Below, in pieces: positions 17,787-26,587 of a DNA stretch of 48,724 nt (positions within the stretch are counted from its first letter, which is position 1; each line of letters opens with the position of its first letter). The DNA comes from JALQUL01 sp964556425. GTDB taxonomy: Bacteria; Pseudomonadota; Gammaproteobacteria; Burkholderiales; Burkholderiaceae_C. The stretch spans positions 1 to 48,724 of the forward strand of contig CAZKWC010000020.1 in assembly GCA_964556425.1 (NCBI GenBank), in the 5' to 3' direction. The translations under genes and the position numbers were made by a program. The notes beneath the pieces are model-generated. The model saw nothing but the letters and a program-made list of their open reading frames with translations. It ran no database searches and was not told where the DNA came from.

Positions 17787-18493
17787 ACCCCAGAGTTAGG
17801 AGCCCCCATAAATACAGCCTCTGTTTCAACTCTCACATGCCCCGACTGCACAAAAATCACATATCGATTATTAGGATGTACTGTACAAGCAGCTCTGGCA
17901 CAAATTTTGATACACAAATTACCATTGGCCAAACTCATACCTTGACCACTAATTACAAATGGAGGATTGTTAGTTGCCGTATTAGGATAGGATTGTGTTA
18001 TAAAACTTGCGCTAGTGCCGTCTGTAGCCTGAATTAGTGTTTCGCTTGAGTCAAACACTCCATTTCTGTCGGTTGAGGTGGCGGCATTAAATCCTGCGGC
18101 TTGATCATGAAACACAATCCAACCAGTTTCAAAACCTTCTGCGCTTGAAGTTGAACAACTATTGGCAAATGATGTTCTTCTGCAAACCACAGTTTGAAGG
18201 CCCGATCTTAAAGCCTGTTGCCGAGCGAAATTAATGGTGCCACGCAAGGTTGCGGCGTATCTGTCAATTTGGAATCTTTGGACAAAATCGGCAAAACTAG
18301 GCAAAGCAAGAGCCGTAATAAGCGCTGCAATACCAACCACTACCATTAATTCAACCATAGTAAAGCCGCACGCTTTCCCTCTCCTTCGCAAAGAAGGGCC
18401 TTTTTTAAAGAAAAGCCAAATGGATTGAGAGCGGTTCATATTTACAATATTGATATAAAAATTAGATACTCTCATTCTAAACTTTTGCTTCAT
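17777..18493 (-). CDS. fimT: Type IV pilus minor pilin FimT
   Basis: The core is a GspH/FimT-type pilin: CGFTMVELMVVVGIAALITALALPSF, with Glu5, then LRGTINFARQQALRSGLQTVVCRR. From the ATG at 18493 the leader would be 42 residues, far longer than the usual 6-15. A TTG codon at 18391, with AAGG a few bases upstream, would give a normal 9-residue leader (RRRGKACG). The true start may therefore be 18391, making a protein of about 204 residues. The DNA just upstream contains a small hairpin (CCTTC/GAAGG). It is the first gene of the minus-strand pilus operon. FimT family proteins have been linked to DNA binding during uptake. Confidence 0.85.
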   Translation of the reverse strand: MKQKFRMRVSNFYINIVNMNRSQSIWLFFKKGPSLRRRGKACGFTMVELMVVVGIAALITALALPSFADFVQRFQIDRYAATLRGTINFARQQALRSGLQTVVCRRTSFANSCSTSSAEGFETGWIVFHDQAAGFNAATSTDRNGVFDSSETLIQATDGTSASFITQSYPNTATNNPPFVISGQGMSLANGNLCIKICARAACTVHPNNRYVIFVQSGHVRVETEAVFMGAPNSGVCQ

Positions 18494-18600
18494 TTAACTC
18501 TTGCCAATTGTCGGGCTTTGTACGCCATTAGTCAGGTTATGTCGGCATTTTTTCGCAAAATTGGCAACTAAATTTAAAAAATTTTGTTTTGAACCTGAAT

Positions 18601-18628
18601 ATTGAAGTTTGTAAAGGCATCCTCATCT
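18601..18628 (+). promoter_or_regulatory. Sigma-32 (heat-shock) type promoter for htpG
   Basis: ATTGAAG (18601-18607) resembles the sigma-32 -35 element CTTGAAA. After a 13-bp spacer, CCTCATCT (18621-18628) matches the -10 element CCCCATNT at all but one of its defined positions. It lies about 90 bp upstream of the htpG start, as expected for a heat-shock gene. This is pattern matching, not a mapped start site. Confidence 0.5.
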
Positions 18629-18714
18629 ATTGTTTACACAATATTCAAATTGTTATTTTCGGTGATACATATTATTGGTATCTTTCGTTTTTCTCTTATT
18701 TCCATTGAATTCAA

Positions 18715-20670
18715 ATGACTAAAAAAAATCATTCTTTCCAAGCAGAAGTGAGCCAACTACTTCATTTGGTCACTCATTCTTTGTATTCCAATCGTGAAAT
18801 TTTTTTACGTGAACTCATTTCTAATGCGTCTGATGCTTGTGACAAGCTCCGCTTCGAATCGCTTAAAAATAGCGATTTGTTGGGCAATCAAACAGCGCTT
18901 GAAATCAAAATTGAAATTGATAAAAATGCGAAAACACTCACCATTACCGATTCAGGTATTGGCTTATCTGAACAGGAAGCCATCGACAATTTAGGCACTA
19001 TTGCCAAAAGTGGAACTCGTGATTTTGTCAGCAAACTCTCAGGTGATGAAAAATCGGACTCTCAATTGATTGGACAATTTGGCGTAGGTTTTTATGCTGG
19101 TTTTATTGTGGCCGATAAAATTACAGTTGAATCCAGACGTGCTGGTTTAAATAGTCAACAAGCGGTTAGATGGACCAGTCAAGGCACTGGTGAATTTGAA
19201 GTAGAAACCATTGAGCGCGAACAACGTGGTACCAGCGTTATTTTGCACCTACGCGACGATGCTCAAGACTATTTAAATCGATATGAAGTTAAAAATTTAA
19301 TTTCAAAATATTCTGATCACATTAGCCTACCCATCTTAATGAAAAAAGAAGAATGGAAAGAAGGCCAAGACAATCAACCTGGCGAAATGGTGGTATTAGA
19401 TGAATGGGAAACCATTAACCAAGCCAATGCCATTTGGACTAGAAGTAAAAAAGACATCACTCAAGAACAATACGACTCTTTTTACACGCAAATTAGTCAC
19501 GATTACAATCCGCCACTTGCCCAAACTCACAACAAGGTAGAGGGCTCTAGCACCGAATACACTCAGCTGTTGTTTATTCCTAAAACAGCTCCGTTTGACC
19601 TTTACCAACGCGACAAAAAAGCGGGTGTGAAGTTATATGTCAAACGCGTCTTTATTATGGATGATGCAGAAAGCCTCATGCCTTCATATTTGCGCTTTAT
19701 TCGTGGAGTAGTGGACTCCAGCAATTTACCTTTAAACGTAAGCCGCGAATTATTGCAAGAAAGCCGTGATGTCAAAGCCATTCGTGAAGGTTGTACCAAA
19801 CGTGTATTAAGCCTTCTTGAAGACTTGGCTAAATACGACCAAGCTCCCATCAATAATGCCACTGACGCAAACGAAGTAAGCGATGTTTTAAGCGAAGAAG
19901 ATATTGCCAAACAAGGTAAATACACACAGTTCTACAAAGAGTTTGGTGCAGTGCTTAAAGAAGGCCTTGGAGAAGACCAAAACAACCGTGACCGTATTGC
20001 AAAATTACTTCGTTTTGCATCCTCACAATCAGCTTCCGAGCTCATTAGCCTTGCTCAATACAAAGCCAAAATGAAAGAGGGTCAAAAGGCGATTTATTTC
20101 ATTACTGCAGACTCTACTTCAGCAGCTCAAAACAGTCCTCAACTTGAAGTCTTTAAGAAAAAAGGCATTGATGTTTTATTAATGACCGACCGTGTAGATG
20201 AGTGGGCGGTTAACTTCTTAACCGAGTTTGATGGTACACCTATGCAAAGCGTAGCTAAAGGTGCTTTTGACCTAGGTGACTTACAAGACGAAGAAGAGAA
20301 AAAAGCAGCTGAACAAGCCGCTGAGACAGTTAAACCTTTAATTGCCAAGTTAAAAGAGGCTTTAAAAGACAAAGCAACAGACGTGCGTGTTACCACCCGC
20401 TTAGTCGACTCGCCTGCCTGTTTAGTGTCAGAGGAAAATGGTATGAGTTTACAACTAGCCAAGATGCTGAAGCAAGCTGGCCAAGAAGCTCCCGATGTGA
20501 AACCTATTTTGGAAATTAATGCAGACCATGCTTTGGTTAAAAAATTAGACGGTTCAGTTCACTTCAATGATCTAGCTCATATTTTATTTGATCAAGCCTT
20601 AATCGCTGATGGCGGATTGCCAAGTGACCCAGCTGCTTATGTGAAAAGAGTCAACGCCTTTCTGAGCTAA
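18715..20670 (+). CDS. htpG: Molecular chaperone HtpG (Hsp90)
   Basis: This full-length bacterial Hsp90 has 651 residues. N-terminal ATP-site motifs are visible: FLRELISNASDACDKLRFE, DSGIGLSEQEAIDNLGTIAKSGT and IGQFGVGFYAGF. The middle-domain catalytic loop is present as LPLNVSRELLQ. The C-terminal dimerisation segment ends in PAAYVKRVNAFLS. It is a cytoplasmic ATP-dependent dimeric chaperone that helps late protein folding. The ATG has only a weak upstream purine stretch. It is transcribed alone, divergent from the pilus operon, and ends at an intrinsic terminator. Confidence 0.98.
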   Translation: MTKKNHSFQAEVSQLLHLVTHSLYSNREIFLRELISNASDACDKLRFESLKNSDLLGNQTALEIKIEIDKNAKTLTITDSGIGLSEQEAIDNLGTIAKSGTRDFVSKLSGDEKSDSQLIGQFGVGFYAGFIVADKITVESRRAGLNSQQAVRWTSQGTGEFEVETIEREQRGTSVILHLRDDAQDYLNRYEVKNLISKYSDHISLPILMKKEEWKEGQDNQPGEMVVLDEWETINQANAIWTRSKKDITQEQYDSFYTQISHDYNPPLAQTHNKVEGSSTEYTQLLFIPKTAPFDLYQRDKKAGVKLYVKRVFIMDDAESLMPSYLRFIRGVVDSSNLPLNVSRELLQESRDVKAIREGCTKRVLSLLEDLAKYDQAPINNATDANEVSDVLSEEDIAKQGKYTQFYKEFGAVLKEGLGEDQNNRDRIAKLLRFASSQSASELISLAQYKAKMKEGQKAIYFITADSTSAAQNSPQLEVFKKKGIDVLLMTDRVDEWAVNFLTEFDGTPMQSVAKGAFDLGDLQDEEEKKAAEQAAETVKPLIAKLKEALKDKATDVRVTTRLVDSPACLVSEENGMSLQLAKMLKQAGQEAPDVKPILEINADHALVKKLDGSVHFNDLAHILFDQALIADGGLPSDPAAYVKRVNAFLS

Positions 20671-20676
20671 CTAGCT

Positions 20677-20706
20677 CTCAACATGCATTCCCTTTTGCAT
20701 GTTGAG
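20677..20706 (+). other. Perfect 11-bp hairpin just after htpG
   Basis: CTCAACATGCA (20677-20687) pairs perfectly with TGCATGTTGAG (20696-20706) around an 8-base loop. There is no T-run after it, so it is not a classic terminator. It begins 6 bp after the htpG stop and may protect the 3' end of the mRNA. Confidence 0.6.
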
Positions 20707-20727
20707 TTCCTGCTTATACTCATCTTG

Positions 20728-20757
20728 AGCCCTGGCAATTGCTAGGGCTTATTTTTT
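20728..20757 (+). terminator. Intrinsic terminator of htpG
   Basis: AGCCCT (20728-20733) pairs with AGGGCT (20744-20749) around the inner palindrome GCAATTGC. The stem is followed by TATTTTTT. It stops plus-strand transcription before it runs into the convergent kinase gene. Confidence 0.8.
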
Positions 20758-20759
20758 GT

Positions 20760-21800
20760 TTAAACCATTAACACATCTTCTTGCATCGCTATTATTTGTT
20801 CATTTAAAGTTTGAATTTGTTCTTGCCAATAATGATGCGTGCCAAACCAAGGGAAATTAATTGGGAAAATTGGATCTTGCCATCTGTCTGCCAACCAAGC
20901 GCTGTAATGAATCAAACGCAAGGTTCTTAGGGGTTCAATTAAAGCCAACTCTCTCCTATCAAAATTTCTGACTTGCTCATAGCCATCTAATAGCATGGAC
21001 AATTGCTCCGTTCTTTGACGCCTATCACCACTTAATAACATCCAAAAATCCTGCACTGCAAACGACATACGAGCATCATCTAAATCAACGAAGTGAGGTC
21101 CTGCTAGTAGCGCCCCTTCAGGGGTCCACAATATATTGCCAGGATGGCAGTCTCCGTGAGTGCGAAGATAACTGACNNNNNNNNNNNNNNNNNNNNNNNN
21201 NNNNNNNNNNNNNNNNNNNNNNNNNNNNNNNNNNNNNNNNNNNNNNNNNNNNNNNNNNNNNNNNNNNNNNNNNNNNGCCTGATTCCAGTTGTTTTCCAGC
21301 TCTATTGGAATGAGCTGCGATGCCAATAGTTTTTGTTGACTGTTTTTGCCAAAGTTTTGCCAATTTAAAGCAGGCCTGTGCAAAAACGGCTTGGCTTGGC
21401 CAATGGTGTGAATTCTAGCCAAAAATCGACCTATCCAGCCTAGCACCTCAGGAGCATCTAAATCGGGGGCTCTACCGCCTCTATAAGGGCTCACACTAAA
21501 ATAATAGGTGTTCCAAAGATGCAAACTTTGCCCGTCCACCAAAATAGGTGCAACCGCTTGTATCTCAGCCAATGCCAACTCTTGTGTAAAACGATGCTCT
21601 TCTAGAATTTGCTCTTGAGTCCAGCGATTAGGACGGTAGAATTTTGCGACCACTGACTCCCCATTTTCAAGCCTGACCCAATAAACCCTATTTTCATAAG
21701 AGTTCAATGCGGTAAGTCTGCCATCGCCCATAAAGCCTACGCTTGCTAATGCATCAAGCACCACTTCTGGAGTTAAATTTTCGAAAGAATGTGAAGACAT
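20760..21800 (-). CDS. srkA: Stress response kinase SrkA (YihE), interrupted by assembly gap
   Basis: The two halves match the SrkA/YihE family: SYENRVYWVRLENGESVVAKFYRP with the nucleotide-binding lysine, EEHRFTQEL, then THGDCHPGNILW (catalytic loop, here with Pro for Ala), FVDLDDARM (metal-binding Asp) and LWMLLSGD-like WMLLSGDRRQR. It is a cytoplasmic Ser/Thr kinase of the APH fold. In E. coli it counteracts stress-induced programmed death. A stretch of 100 N interrupts the gene. Alignment from memory with E. coli SrkA suggests only about 17-20 residues are missing there, so the frame and total length shown are artefacts of gap filling. Both flanks are clean, so the gene is probably intact. 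Confidence 0.88.
   Translation of the reverse strand: MSSHSFENLTPEVVLDALASVGFMGDGRLTALNSYENRVYWVRLENGESVVAKFYRPNRWTQEQILEEHRFTQELALAEIQAVAPILVDGQSLHLWNTYYFSVSPYRGGRAPDLDAPEVLGWIGRFLARIHTIGQAKPFLHRPALNWQNFGKNSQQKLLASQLIPIELENNWNQXXXXXXXXXXXXXXXXXXXXXXXXXXXXXXXXXXVSYLRTHGDCHPGNILWTPEGALLAGPHFVDLDDARMSFAVQDFWMLLSGDRRQRTEQLSMLLDGYEQVRNFDRRELALIEPLRTLRLIHYSAWLADRWQDPIFPINFPWFGTHHYWQEQIQTLNEQIIAMQEDVLMV
21177..21276. other. Assembly gap (100 N)
   Basis: Exactly 100 N bases lie inside srkA. This round number is a scaffolding convention and does not measure the true gap. Confidence 0.99.
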
Positions 21801-22295
21801 GTACTTTTTTGCTCTTTTATAAGGTTAAACAAGCTTCATTTTGACTGCAACTTGCCGTTTAAATCAAACTAATAGAACTATTTAATAATAAAAAATACTA
21901 ATTTGTTAGAACCCTCAAACTCCAAACTTCTCAATTATTAAAAAAATACTGTCAATTCCTTATACAAAATTAAAAAAAACGATTCCGAGAGAACTCCAAA
22001 AAACCTATTAAATCTAATGGTAATAATTGAATTTTTCCATCAAAAAATAAATTTTGAAGCCAAATAACGCTCAAATTGTTGTAAAAAAGATACTTCTTAT
22101 ATCAAGTCTAAGCTTTTGAAATATATGTCATTTATTGATTTATGACGCCAAGACAGAAACAAGAATAAGGGTTTTAGCTCCCCCCATTTTTAAGTTGTGG
22201 TGAAATTTATTATCAAAACAAGCTAGAATCAGTAAAAGACCTATTATTTTTGATAGTCTTTTTTCTCTCACTGACTACTATGACTAGGACTCATC
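21801..22295. other. AT-rich intergenic region between srkA and a small orphan gene
   Basis: About 495 bp with no convincing gene on either strand. It is markedly A/T-rich with many homopolymer A/T runs. The only structure I can support is an imperfect hairpin at 22234-22264 close to the downstream gene. A TAGAAT hexamer at 22224-22229 could be a -10 element for that gene. Confidence 0.7.
22234..22264 (+). promoter_or_regulatory. Leader hairpin with T-run upstream of the 91-residue gene
   Basis: AAAAGAC-C-TAT (22234-22244) pairs with ATAGTCTTTT (22253-22262) with one bulged C, and the T-run continues to 22264. It ends about 31 bp before the ATG at 22296. It could be a weak terminator or attenuator, or a 5' leader stem. 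The weak A/T stem keeps confidence low. Confidence 0.4.
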
Positions 22296-22571
22296 ATGAA
22301 ACTTTTAGAAGTGCACCAATTAGAAAAATTATGTAAAGAAAACAACTCCGTCAAAATGGAAGCGTTTCTATTGCCTTGGGAAGAAGCTGGTACCCATGTG
22401 TTAATGTTAAAGCGTGAACGTGATTCATTCATGGTTCGCATTAAACATCATAACCGCCCACGCGTATTCAAAACAGTAACCCCAGCTTTGTTAATTAGCA
22501 AGCGTTGCGGTTTGAATTCTATTGTCATTAAATTAGACAAAGAATCTGTTGACTTACCGGCATCGGCTTAA
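22296..22571 (+). CDS. Small protein of unknown function (91 residues)
   Basis: I do not recognise this protein. It has no signal peptide, membrane segment or known motif. The composition is mixed and slightly basic, and the middle is predicted to be beta-rich (HVLMLKRERDSFMVRIKHHNRPRVFKTV), suggesting a compact soluble fold. It has AGGA about 7 bp before the ATG, a leader hairpin and a strong terminator of its own, so it looks like a real single-gene transcription unit. It lies between srkA and the type IV secretion operon, 282 bp upstream of virB2. Any link to secretion is unproven. Confidence 0.75.
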   Translation: MKLLEVHQLEKLCKENNSVKMEAFLLPWEEAGTHVLMLKRERDSFMVRIKHHNRPRVFKTVTPALLISKRCGLNSIVIKLDKESVDLPASA

Positions 22572-22613
22572 TCTGTAAACGGGGGGTGTAACCTTCCATT
22601 TATAACAAATCCT

Positions 22614-22654
22614 AAACGGCATGCATTCTTCATTGAGTGCATGCCGTTTTTTTT
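22614..22654 (+). terminator. Strong intrinsic terminator of the 91-residue gene
   Basis: AAACGGCATGCA (22614-22625) pairs perfectly with TGCATGCCGTTT (22638-22649) around a 12-base loop, and a run of T continues to 22654. It insulates the secretion operon from upstream transcription. Confidence 0.92.
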
Positions 22655-22768
22655 GCAATCATTTTAGAAGGTCCACTTTAGGCACCTACTAACTCTACTC
22701 AATATCAAGTAATAAACACCATCAAAAAACAACATTTGAAAATAATTTGTTATTTTTTATTCTAAAAA

Positions 22769-22784
22769 TGCAATTTTGATTGCA
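22769..22784. other. Short inverted repeat upstream of virB2
   Basis: TGCAAT (22769-22774) and ATTGCA (22779-22784) flank a TTTG loop, with A-runs on both sides. It lies in the region that should hold the promoter of the secretion operon. It could be an operator or, on the minus strand, a terminator-like stem. Confidence 0.3.
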
Positions 22785-22853
22785 AAAAAATACCCAAATT
22801 CTTATTATTGGGACTCATCAGAAGATTTATTTCAAAAATTTTTGGGAGTTCCC

Positions 22854-23156
22854 ATGTTTATTCAAAAACTTGCCAAGCCCATTGCATTGGCTTTTACAAA
22901 GTTCTTTTTCATCATCTGTGGGGCTTACTTTCATGCCTGCGCCCATGCACAGGTCTTAGGCAACTCAAGCACCCTCATGCAAAAAGTAATCAATGAGCTC
23001 ACCGTTATTGGTGGCTTAGTTGTCACTATTGCCATTATGTTTTGTGGATTCAGAATGGTTTTCCAAGCGGCTCAATGGAAAGACATTGCCCCTATCTTTT
23101 GGGGTGGGGTATTAATTGGCGGTGCTGCCTCTATTGCAGGCACTGTTTTAAGTTAA
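22854..23156 (+). CDS. virB2: Type IV secretion pilin-like protein VirB2
   Basis: This 100-residue protein has a long signal peptide (to about AHAQ, residue 33) followed by two hydrophobic helices (LTVIGGLVVTIAIMFCGFRMVF and IFWGGVLIGGAASIAGTVL), the VirB2/TrbC arrangement. The start at 22854 is chosen because GGGAG lies 5 bp before that ATG. An upstream TTG at 22776 would add 26 hydrophilic residues and is unlikely. It would be processed and polymerised into the T-pilus or retained in the inner membrane. It is the first gene of the virB operon. Sequence identity within this family is low, so the call rests on size, topology and position. Confidence 0.85.
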   Translation: MFIQKLAKPIALAFTKFFFIICGAYFHACAHAQVLGNSSTLMQKVINELTVIGGLVVTIAIMFCGFRMVFQAAQWKDIAPIFWGGVLIGGAASIAGTVLS

Positions 23157-23183
23157 GCAACTCCATTCACCAAAGAGGTCTTC

Positions 23184-23513
23184 ATGGATCCCATTTTTAA
23201 AGGGGCGACTAGGCCCGCAATGGTTTTAGGCATACCCCTTTTACCTCTCATTATTTGCTGCATGACAGGACTTTTATTGTCGATTTGGAGCCTATTGTTA
23301 TTGGGCCAACTCATTGGTTTTTTAGCTTTAGCCTGCACCGTCACTTTGCTTTTGTATATGCGCATTATTTGCAAGCATGACGATCAAAAACTCCATCAAC
23401 TCATACTTCAACTGCAAAGCAAAAGCGCTAGACGCAATTTTTACTATTGGGGTTGTCAAAGTAGCTCACCTCATGATTACACCTTGCGCAAACACCCTTT
23501 AATTGCATCTTAA
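23184..23513 (+). CDS. virB3: Type IV secretion protein VirB3
   Basis: This 109-residue inner-membrane protein begins DPIFKGATRPAMVLGIPLLPL, the typical VirB3 opening, followed by two closely spaced hydrophobic segments at about 16-57. A hydrophilic tail includes SARRNFYYWG. It sits between virB2 and virB4, as in VirB systems, and is known to associate with VirB4 at the base of the channel. Confidence 0.9.
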   Translation: MDPIFKGATRPAMVLGIPLLPLIICCMTGLLLSIWSLLLLGQLIGFLALACTVTLLLYMRIICKHDDQKLHQLILQLQSKSARRNFYYWGCQSSSPHDYTLRKHPLIAS

Positions 23514-23562
23514 GAATTCAGTCCATTGTTATTTTTATCCTTCACACCACAGGGGATGCGTC

Positions 23563-25953
23563 ATGAAAGCTCATGCATTTAATGCCAACACAGAAGATCT
23601 TATCAGTCATCACTTGCCATTCTCTAGCTGTGTAGCTGAATCTATAGTCAGCACCAAAGAGGGGGACTACTTGAGTACATGGTCAATTGAAGGCTTATCC
23701 TTTGAAGGACTATCTAAAGCACAGGCGCTTGCCAAAATGGATCAATTCAACTTATTGGTGAGGAGTTTATCCAATGGTCATTTTGCGTTTTGGATTCATA
23801 GAGTCAGGAGAAATATTCAAGACCGACTTGGTGTAGCTGGAAATGACTTCAGTCAACAAATGCTCCATCGGTATTACAAAAATTTAGAACAAGGTGGTCT
23901 CATGGCCACTGAAATATATCTCACTGTTATTTATCGACCTCATCCACAAAAAAAATACGATTTTTTCCCTAGGATTTCTTTCTCGGCAACCGATATGCTT
24001 GCAGAAATTCGCATGGCCCAAGAAACGCTTCAAGAAATTGATAGGCAAATCAATAGCAGCTTAAAAGCCTATGGGCCACAACTTTTATCTTGCTATGAGT
24101 TCAACAGTCAGCGCTATAGTACACAGCTAGAATTTTATGCCTATTTAATTAACGGACACTGGTGGAGAATTCCAGTTAAAAATATTCCTCTGTTTCATTA
24201 TTTAGCCGTTTCTAGAGTTTTATTCGGCGACCAAATCATGGAGTCTAGAGATGCTATTGGGTCTAGTTTTAGTTGCTTCTTAGACCTTAAAGATTACGCA
24301 GAATTTACCGAGCCTGGCATACTCAACACACTACTAGGGCTCAATTGTGAATACATTGAAACACAAAGCTTTACACCACTATCCAAACCAGACGCCATTT
24401 CGGCATTAAAAACCCAGCGTAACCAACTCATTGCAGCCCAAGATGAAGGGCTTAGGCAAATTATTGATTTAGATGAAGCCTTAGACAATATTGTGAGTGG
24501 TAACTTTGCTTTAGGTGAATATCATTATGTGATTGCCTTAAAGGGAGCTAGCCCACAACTGGCCAAAGATGCAAGGGCCAGCGCGATTGAAGCTTTGCAA
24601 CAAAGTGGCTTTTTGCCTGTTGCAATTGATGCTGTCATTGACCACGCCTTTTGGTCTCAATTACCTGGTAACTGGAAAAATCGCACGCGATGCGCCAAAA
24701 TAAGTTCACGAAATTTTACTGGGCTTGCCTCTTTGCATAATTTTGCATCTGGCAAACGATTAGGTAACCCATGGGGTGAGGCAGTTACGATTCTCAAAAC
24801 TCCCGCTAAACAGCCCTTTTATTTTAATTTCCATCCAAGTCCTACCAATGAAGACTCCTTTGGTAGCAAACCTTTAGCCAACACTCAAATTATTGGTCAA
24901 TCTGGTGGGGGTAAAACGGTTTTAGCTTTATTTTTAGAAGCTAATGTAGCTAAATATCAAGCCAAAATTGTTTATTTTGATAAAGACCGTGGCGCTGAAA
25001 TAGCCATACGTGCTAGAGGTGGCCAATACCTCACTATTCAAAGAGGCCATGCGTCTGGGTTTGCACCATTTAAATTAGAACCCACCCCTCTCAATCAAAA
25101 TTTTTGGGAAGATTTAATTCGATTTTGTGTGACACCGCCAGGTCACTCATTATTGCCTAGCGAAGAAGCAGAAATTCACAATGCGGTCTTGGCACTTGCT
25201 GCACTACCACAAGCCATTAGAGGCTTTGAAGCTATTCGGCAAAATTTACCACAAATCAACGAAAACGGAATCGCAGCCAGATTAGCCAAATGGTGCCATG
25301 GCACAGGACAACTAGGCTGGGCTCTTGATAGCGACCAAGATTTATTCCCGGTACTACACCATGCCAATAGCAGCTGCTTAATTGGTCTTGACTACACCGA
25401 ATTATTAGATGATGAAAACGTCTGCCCTGCGGTCATGATGTACTTAATGTACCGAGTTGAACAAATGATTACAGGTCAACCATTCATCTTTTTTATGGAT
25501 GAATACTGGCGTGCCTTAGCCAATCCGGTATTTGAAAAATTTGTAAAAGATAAACAAAAAACTATTCGTAAACAAAACGGCCTGGGCGTCTATATGACAC
25601 AAAGTCCTTCGGACGCATTACAAAGCCCTATAGCAAGAGCCCTCATTGAACAAACTGCCACCTTTATTTTTTTACCCAATCCTAGTGCTGACTATCAAGA
25701 CTATGTCAAAGGTTTCAAACTAAGCGAAGCCGAATTTGAAGTGCTTAAAAGTTTACCCGAAGGATCACGATTATTTTTAATCAAACAGGGCAACATCACT
25801 ACAGTTGCCAGCCTCGATTTATCTGCGCAAGCACAAGACATTAAAGTCTTATCGGGTAGCACGGACAACCTACAAATTGTCAGTCAACTTAGGCAACGTT
25901 ATGGCAATGAGCCCGAACATTGGTTAGCCCCATTTTTAAGAGGTGAAAAATGA
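23563..25953 (+). CDS. virB4: Type IV secretion ATPase VirB4
   Basis: This protein has 796 residues from the ATG at 23563, which follows AGGGGATG. An upstream in-frame start at 23503 would overlap the end of virB3 and add 20 residues with no ribosome site. Walker A is IIGQSGGGKTVLALF (near residue 450) and Walker B is FIFFMDEYWRAL (near 640). These are followed by VYMTQSPSDALQSP and the late EGSRLFLIKQGN segment, all standard for VirB4/CagE. It is the universal cytoplasmic motor of type IV secretion and powers pilus biogenesis and substrate transfer. It overlaps virB5 by ATGA. Confidence 0.96.
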   Translation: MKAHAFNANTEDLISHHLPFSSCVAESIVSTKEGDYLSTWSIEGLSFEGLSKAQALAKMDQFNLLVRSLSNGHFAFWIHRVRRNIQDRLGVAGNDFSQQMLHRYYKNLEQGGLMATEIYLTVIYRPHPQKKYDFFPRISFSATDMLAEIRMAQETLQEIDRQINSSLKAYGPQLLSCYEFNSQRYSTQLEFYAYLINGHWWRIPVKNIPLFHYLAVSRVLFGDQIMESRDAIGSSFSCFLDLKDYAEFTEPGILNTLLGLNCEYIETQSFTPLSKPDAISALKTQRNQLIAAQDEGLRQIIDLDEALDNIVSGNFALGEYHYVIALKGASPQLAKDARASAIEALQQSGFLPVAIDAVIDHAFWSQLPGNWKNRTRCAKISSRNFTGLASLHNFASGKRLGNPWGEAVTILKTPAKQPFYFNFHPSPTNEDSFGSKPLANTQIIGQSGGGKTVLALFLEANVAKYQAKIVYFDKDRGAEIAIRARGGQYLTIQRGHASGFAPFKLEPTPLNQNFWEDLIRFCVTPPGHSLLPSEEAEIHNAVLALAALPQAIRGFEAIRQNLPQINENGIAARLAKWCHGTGQLGWALDSDQDLFPVLHHANSSCLIGLDYTELLDDENVCPAVMMYLMYRVEQMITGQPFIFFMDEYWRALANPVFEKFVKDKQKTIRKQNGLGVYMTQSPSDALQSPIARALIEQTATFIFLPNPSADYQDYVKGFKLSEAEFEVLKSLPEGSRLFLIKQGNITTVASLDLSAQAQDIKVLSGSTDNLQIVSQLRQRYGNEPEHWLAPFLRGEK

Positions 25954-26579
25954 AATCCTATCAACAATGTATTAAAAATTTAGCCTTGTTATCGCTCATC
26001 TTATCTCATATCAGCATTAACGCTCAAGGAGTTGGAATTCCGACCTTTGATATTGCTGGCTACTTACAGGCCCTTAGAACCATTCAGCAACAAGCACAAA
26101 TGCTCACACAACTTCAAGATCAAATTAACAATCAGCTTTTACAAATAGAGGCCATTACAAAAACCCGCGATTTAAAAGACTTGTTAGGCATTAAAGATAT
26201 AGAAAACCTAATTGACCCAGCCGCTTTGGCTGCTGTTCAAAAACTAGAAAACTCTGGCATTAGTGAAGTAGGTATAAAAAACGCAAAAATGAATCATGCG
26301 GTCGCACTCAGAACCGCAGAGAGATTACAAAAAAGAAAACAAGAAATCAGTCAAATGATGGAGGCTGCTAGCAAAACAGTTGATGCAAAAACTTCTGCCG
26401 ATTTAAGCGCTAGAGCAAGTGCCCTGAACGCCTCTTTACTCAACGAAATGCTGTTTCAACAAGAGTTACAAAAAGCCTCAATTGCTAAAACTATTTGGGA
26501 TGAATATCAACTCAGACAACAAAGTTTTGATCACTTTGCGGTGGGCAAAGCAAACCCCTTTCAAATGAAACGCCCTTAG
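25950..26579 (+). CDS. virB5: Type IV secretion protein VirB5
   Basis: This 209-residue protein has a signal peptide (CIKNLALLSLILSHISINAQG). The mature part is mostly helical, with the early GIPTFDIAGYLQALRTIQQQAQMLTQLQDQI segment typical of the VirB5/TrbJ family. Long coiled-coil-like stretches and heptad patterns follow. VirB5 proteins are minor pilus-tip components with adhesin-like roles in the periplasm or outside the cell. The overlap with virB4 supports co-translation. Confidence 0.88.
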   Translation: MKSYQQCIKNLALLSLILSHISINAQGVGIPTFDIAGYLQALRTIQQQAQMLTQLQDQINNQLLQIEAITKTRDLKDLLGIKDIENLIDPAALAAVQKLENSGISEVGIKNAKMNHAVALRTAERLQKRKQEISQMMEAASKTVDAKTSADLSARASALNASLLNEMLFQQELQKASIAKTIWDEYQLRQQSFDHFAVGKANPFQMKRP

Positions 26580-26587
26580 GAATCATC

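Noticed and set aside
22776..22853. Longer VirB2 starting at a TTG codon
   Set aside because: It would place 26 polar residues before the signal peptide, and the ATG at 22854 has a clear ribosome site.
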